Assembly: GCA_002710745.1 (NCBI GenBank)
Contig: PALW01000059.1
Location: forward strand, 1-9,140
Source: Porticoccaceae bacterium
GTDB lineage: Bacteria; Pseudomonadota; Gammaproteobacteria; Pseudomonadales; Porticoccaceae
Direction of reading: 5' to 3'
Length of the DNA: 9,140 bases
Positions 7,822 through 9,140 of this stretch are shown piece after piece. The position numbers and the translations under genes were made by a program. Below the pieces are notes generated by a model. It did not search any database. It saw nothing but the letters and a program-made list of their open reading frames with translations, and was not told the origin of the DNA. Each line of letters begins with the position of its first letter. Position 1 is the stretch's first letter.

Positions 7822-8268
7822 CTATTTGATTCTCTTGACCCCAATAGATTTTTGATTATCAACTCGCATTACAAAATAACCAAAAAAGTTTTTTTTAATT
7901 TTTACACTTGGCGACTGTTTATAATATTTCCATTTTCCACTTAATCTTTGTTGCCAAATTTGACCATTTTTCAAACGAAATATAGTGCTACCTGACCATC
8001 CTTCAAAGATACCATCAATCTCTGAGACTAAAAAATAATCATCCTCGCTATCAGAAGTATTTCCGTCGGAATGTTGAGAAGTTTTATAATTTTCTATCCA
8101 TTTTGATAATTCACTTAATTCATTTACAGACAGTTTTCGTAACCCTAGTGCCTCGAATTTCTCGTCAGAAAGCTCTTCTTCTAATGAAAAAGGAGCCTCC
8201 TCAGAGGCATGAATTTGAGTATTGAAAACTAGCAATAAACTCGCTAACGCCTTTAGAAATCTAGTCAG
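7822..8268 (-). CDS. Small secreted protein of unknown function with non-ATG start
   Basis: From the CTG at 8268 this is 148 residues with a classical signal peptide: Thr2, Arg3 and Lys6 at the n-region, hydrophobic ALASLLLVF (7-15), and cleavage likely after IHA (19-21). The mature part starts with an acidic segment (SEEAPFSLEEE) and a Ser/Asp-rich linker. It ends in a probably beta-rich domain with IFEGWSGSTIFRLKNGQIWQ, FFGYFVMRV and the terminal IGVKRI. I recognise this GW-G-T-F-L-NGQ-WQQ pattern from uncharacterised proteobacterial secreted proteins, without a known function. A perfect GGAGGT Shine-Dalgarno (8275-8280) precedes the ORF. Between the in-frame stop at 8290-8292 and the TTG at 8235 there is no ATG, GTG or TTG. 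CTG (7-base spacing) or ATT at 8271 (4-base spacing) fits. Starting at the TTG would lose most of the signal peptide. It lies 57 bp upstream of sapC on the same strand. Confidence 0.75.
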   Translation of the reverse strand: MTRFLKALASLLLVFNTQIHASEEAPFSLEEELSDEKFEALGLRKLSVNELSELSKWIENYKTSQHSDGNTSDSEDDYFLVSEIDGIFEGWSGSTIFRLKNGQIWQQRLSGKWKYYKQSPSVKIKKNFFGYFVMRVDNQKSIGVKRIK

Positions 8269-8384
8269 AATGAAACCTCCATAATTTAATTAAACAAAAA
8301 ATAACATTAATATTTAATGCAAAAAATTTATTGCAAATATAATAAAAGGTTATTTATCAAAACGGAAATAAAGAGGATAGTAAT
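8269..8384. other. AT-rich intergenic gap between decarboxylase and secreted-protein genes
   Basis: About 116 bp of very AT-rich DNA, including the Shine-Dalgarno listed separately. On the minus strand there is a near-direct repeat, TTGCAATAAAT then TTGCATTAAAT, three bases apart, and some TTGATA- and TATTAA-like hexamers, but none form a convincing promoter with correct spacing. No GC-rich hairpin with a T-tract is visible after the decarboxylase stop, so I cannot say whether transcription reads through into the downstream genes. Confidence 0.5.
8275..8280 (-). promoter_or_regulatory. Strong Shine-Dalgarno GGAGGT deciding the start of the secreted-protein gene
   Basis: Read on the minus strand, GGAGGT is a full anti-SD match. 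Counting from the last G of GGAGG, CTG begins after seven bases and ATT after four. The TTG at 8235 is 40 bases away and has no site of its own. A tiny out-of-frame ORF (ATG at 8282, five codons) has its TGA overlapping the CTG by two bases. It has no ribosome-binding site of its own, so I do not call it a gene. Confidence 0.7.
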
Positions 8385-9140
8385 TTATTTGACTAAGACT
8401 AACTTCGGCGGCGGGAAACCATTAAAATCTGTTCCGCAAGTGGTGCAATAAGCTCCCAAGTTTGGAATAAAAACTAAGTCATCTATTTGAGAACTCTTGG
8501 GCAATTTATGTTTTCCAAGAACATCTATCGAGTCACAAGTTGGGCCTGCCAAGGTCCAGTCTGATAATTCATCCGTTCTTTCACTAATTATTTTAGTTGG
8601 AAATGACTCCGCCATCTCCATCAGACCACCATATAATCCTGAATCCAAGTAAATCCATCTTGAGTCTTTTCTTGTAGCTATCCCAATAATTTGAGTCACC
8701 AGGCAACCCGCAGAGCCAATTAAATATCTACCCGGTTCTGCTACAACTTTGATAGAGCTGGGCAAAGCTTTCAGTGCTTCGTTTATATTTAATCCTATAT
8801 CTTCTATCGAGGGATCTTTTTCTGACATCTGTATTGGAAATCCACCCCCAATATTTAACAAAGTAGGCTTCATACCTGCTGTTTTAAGCAAAGAAAAAAT
8901 ATCTACAGCCCTTTCAATACCATCGAGCCAATTTTTTACATTCGAGCATTGAGAGCCAACATGGAAAGAAACACCCTCAATCGATACACTATTATCTTTG
9001 GCCGCAGTGATAAGTGTTTGAACCGCGTCCATTTCCGATCCAAATTTTTCACACAAAGGCCACATAGATCCTTCGTTGCTCACAGCTATTCTTAAAAATA
9101 TCCTTGCTGAATCGTCAATCTCAGCAATCTTTATTACTTC
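8385..9140 (-). CDS. Ornithine/lysine decarboxylase-like fold-III PLP enzyme (partial, N-terminus beyond window)
   Basis: The C-terminal 251 residues of a PLP decarboxylase of the eukaryotic-type ornithine/diaminopimelate decarboxylase family, which removes CO2 from ornithine (or lysine) to make putrescine (or cadaverine). The frame is open to the right edge, so the GTG at 9083 is an internal Val, not the start. Numbering visible residues from 9140: FHVGSQC (59-65) holds the His that stacks on PLP, GGGFP (98-102) is the phosphate-binding glycine loop, EPGRYL (135-140) has the Glu that contacts the pyridine nitrogen, CDSIDV (202-207) has the active-site Cys-Asp, and Tyr231 in GAYC with FNGFPPP (239-245) closes the site. 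These motifs favour ODC/LDC over diaminopimelate decarboxylase. The family is usually about 390 residues, so roughly 140, including the PLP lysine, lie outside. Ornithine versus lysine preference is not decided. Any link with the downstream genes is unclear. Confidence 0.88.
   Translation of the reverse strand, partial: EVIKIAEIDDSARIFLRIAVSNEGSMWPLCEKFGSEMDAVQTLITAAKDNSVSIEGVSFHVGSQCSNVKNWLDGIERAVDIFSLLKTAGMKPTLLNIGGGFPIQMSEKDPSIEDIGLNINEALKALPSSIKVVAEPGRYLIGSAGCLVTQIIGIATRKDSRWIYLDSGLYGGLMEMAESFPTKIISERTDELSDWTLAGPTCDSIDVLGKHKLPKSSQIDDLVFIPNLGAYCTTCGTDFNGFPPPKLVLVK

Noticed and set aside
8265..8282. Five-codon leader peptide ORF before the secreted-protein gene
   Set aside because: It has no ribosome-binding site of its own and contains the site of the next gene, so it is probably chance. 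It is mentioned only because its stop overlaps the CTG.
8749..8952. 67-codon plus-strand ORF
   Set aside because: It is antisense to the decarboxylase region that includes the glycine loop and HVGS motif.
9081..9083. GTG as the start of the decarboxylase
   Set aside because: The frame stays open to the window edge and the preceding residues (SARIFLRIA) fit the family, so the codon is internal.

Overview
The window looks like chromosomal DNA of a low-GC, Gram-negative proteobacterium, most likely a free-living marine gammaproteobacterium. The evidence is an outer-membrane TonB-dependent receptor (TBDR) with long cysteine-paired loops, a Lol-type lipoprotein, a SapC-family protein and a eukaryotic-type ornithine/lysine decarboxylase, all in compact AT-rich DNA. 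The taxonomic placement is inference from gene content and style, not from a marker gene.

Layout. Two strand blocks point toward each other. On the + strand are a 211-bp leader with a perfect 14-bp palindrome, the TBDR (212-3034), a clear intrinsic terminator (3051-3081), a TPR-sulfotransferase (3141-4781) and a small lipoprotein with its own -10 element (4836-5123). On the - strand, read right to left, are the C-terminal part of a fold-type III PLP decarboxylase running off the right edge (8385-9140), a small secreted protein of unknown function (7822-8268), SapC (6997-7764) and a TPR-2OG-Fe(II) oxygenase (5172-6968). The blocks meet tail to tail across 48 bp at 5124-5171. No gene-free stretch exceeds 300 bp. 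I see no RNA genes, CRISPR array, insertion sequence or phage gene.

How the genes may work together. SapC and the TPR-2OG oxygenase lie 28 bp apart and look like one operon. From family knowledge, this TBDR type often occurs near SapC and near oxidising enzymes such as flavin-dependent halogenases or cupins. Here those places are taken by two TPR-fused enzymes, one predicted to sulfate and one to hydroxylate. Neither has a signal peptide, so both probably act in the cytoplasm. A working hypothesis is that the locus couples outer-membrane uptake with sulfation and hydroxylation of the imported ligand, or with modification of an exported protein or peptide. The sequence does not name the substrate.

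Most notable local oddity. The small secreted protein has a strong GGAGGT ribosome-binding site and a good signal peptide, but the only start codons correctly placed are CTG or ATT. A conventional start call (TTG, 33 bases further in) would cut off most of the signal peptide.
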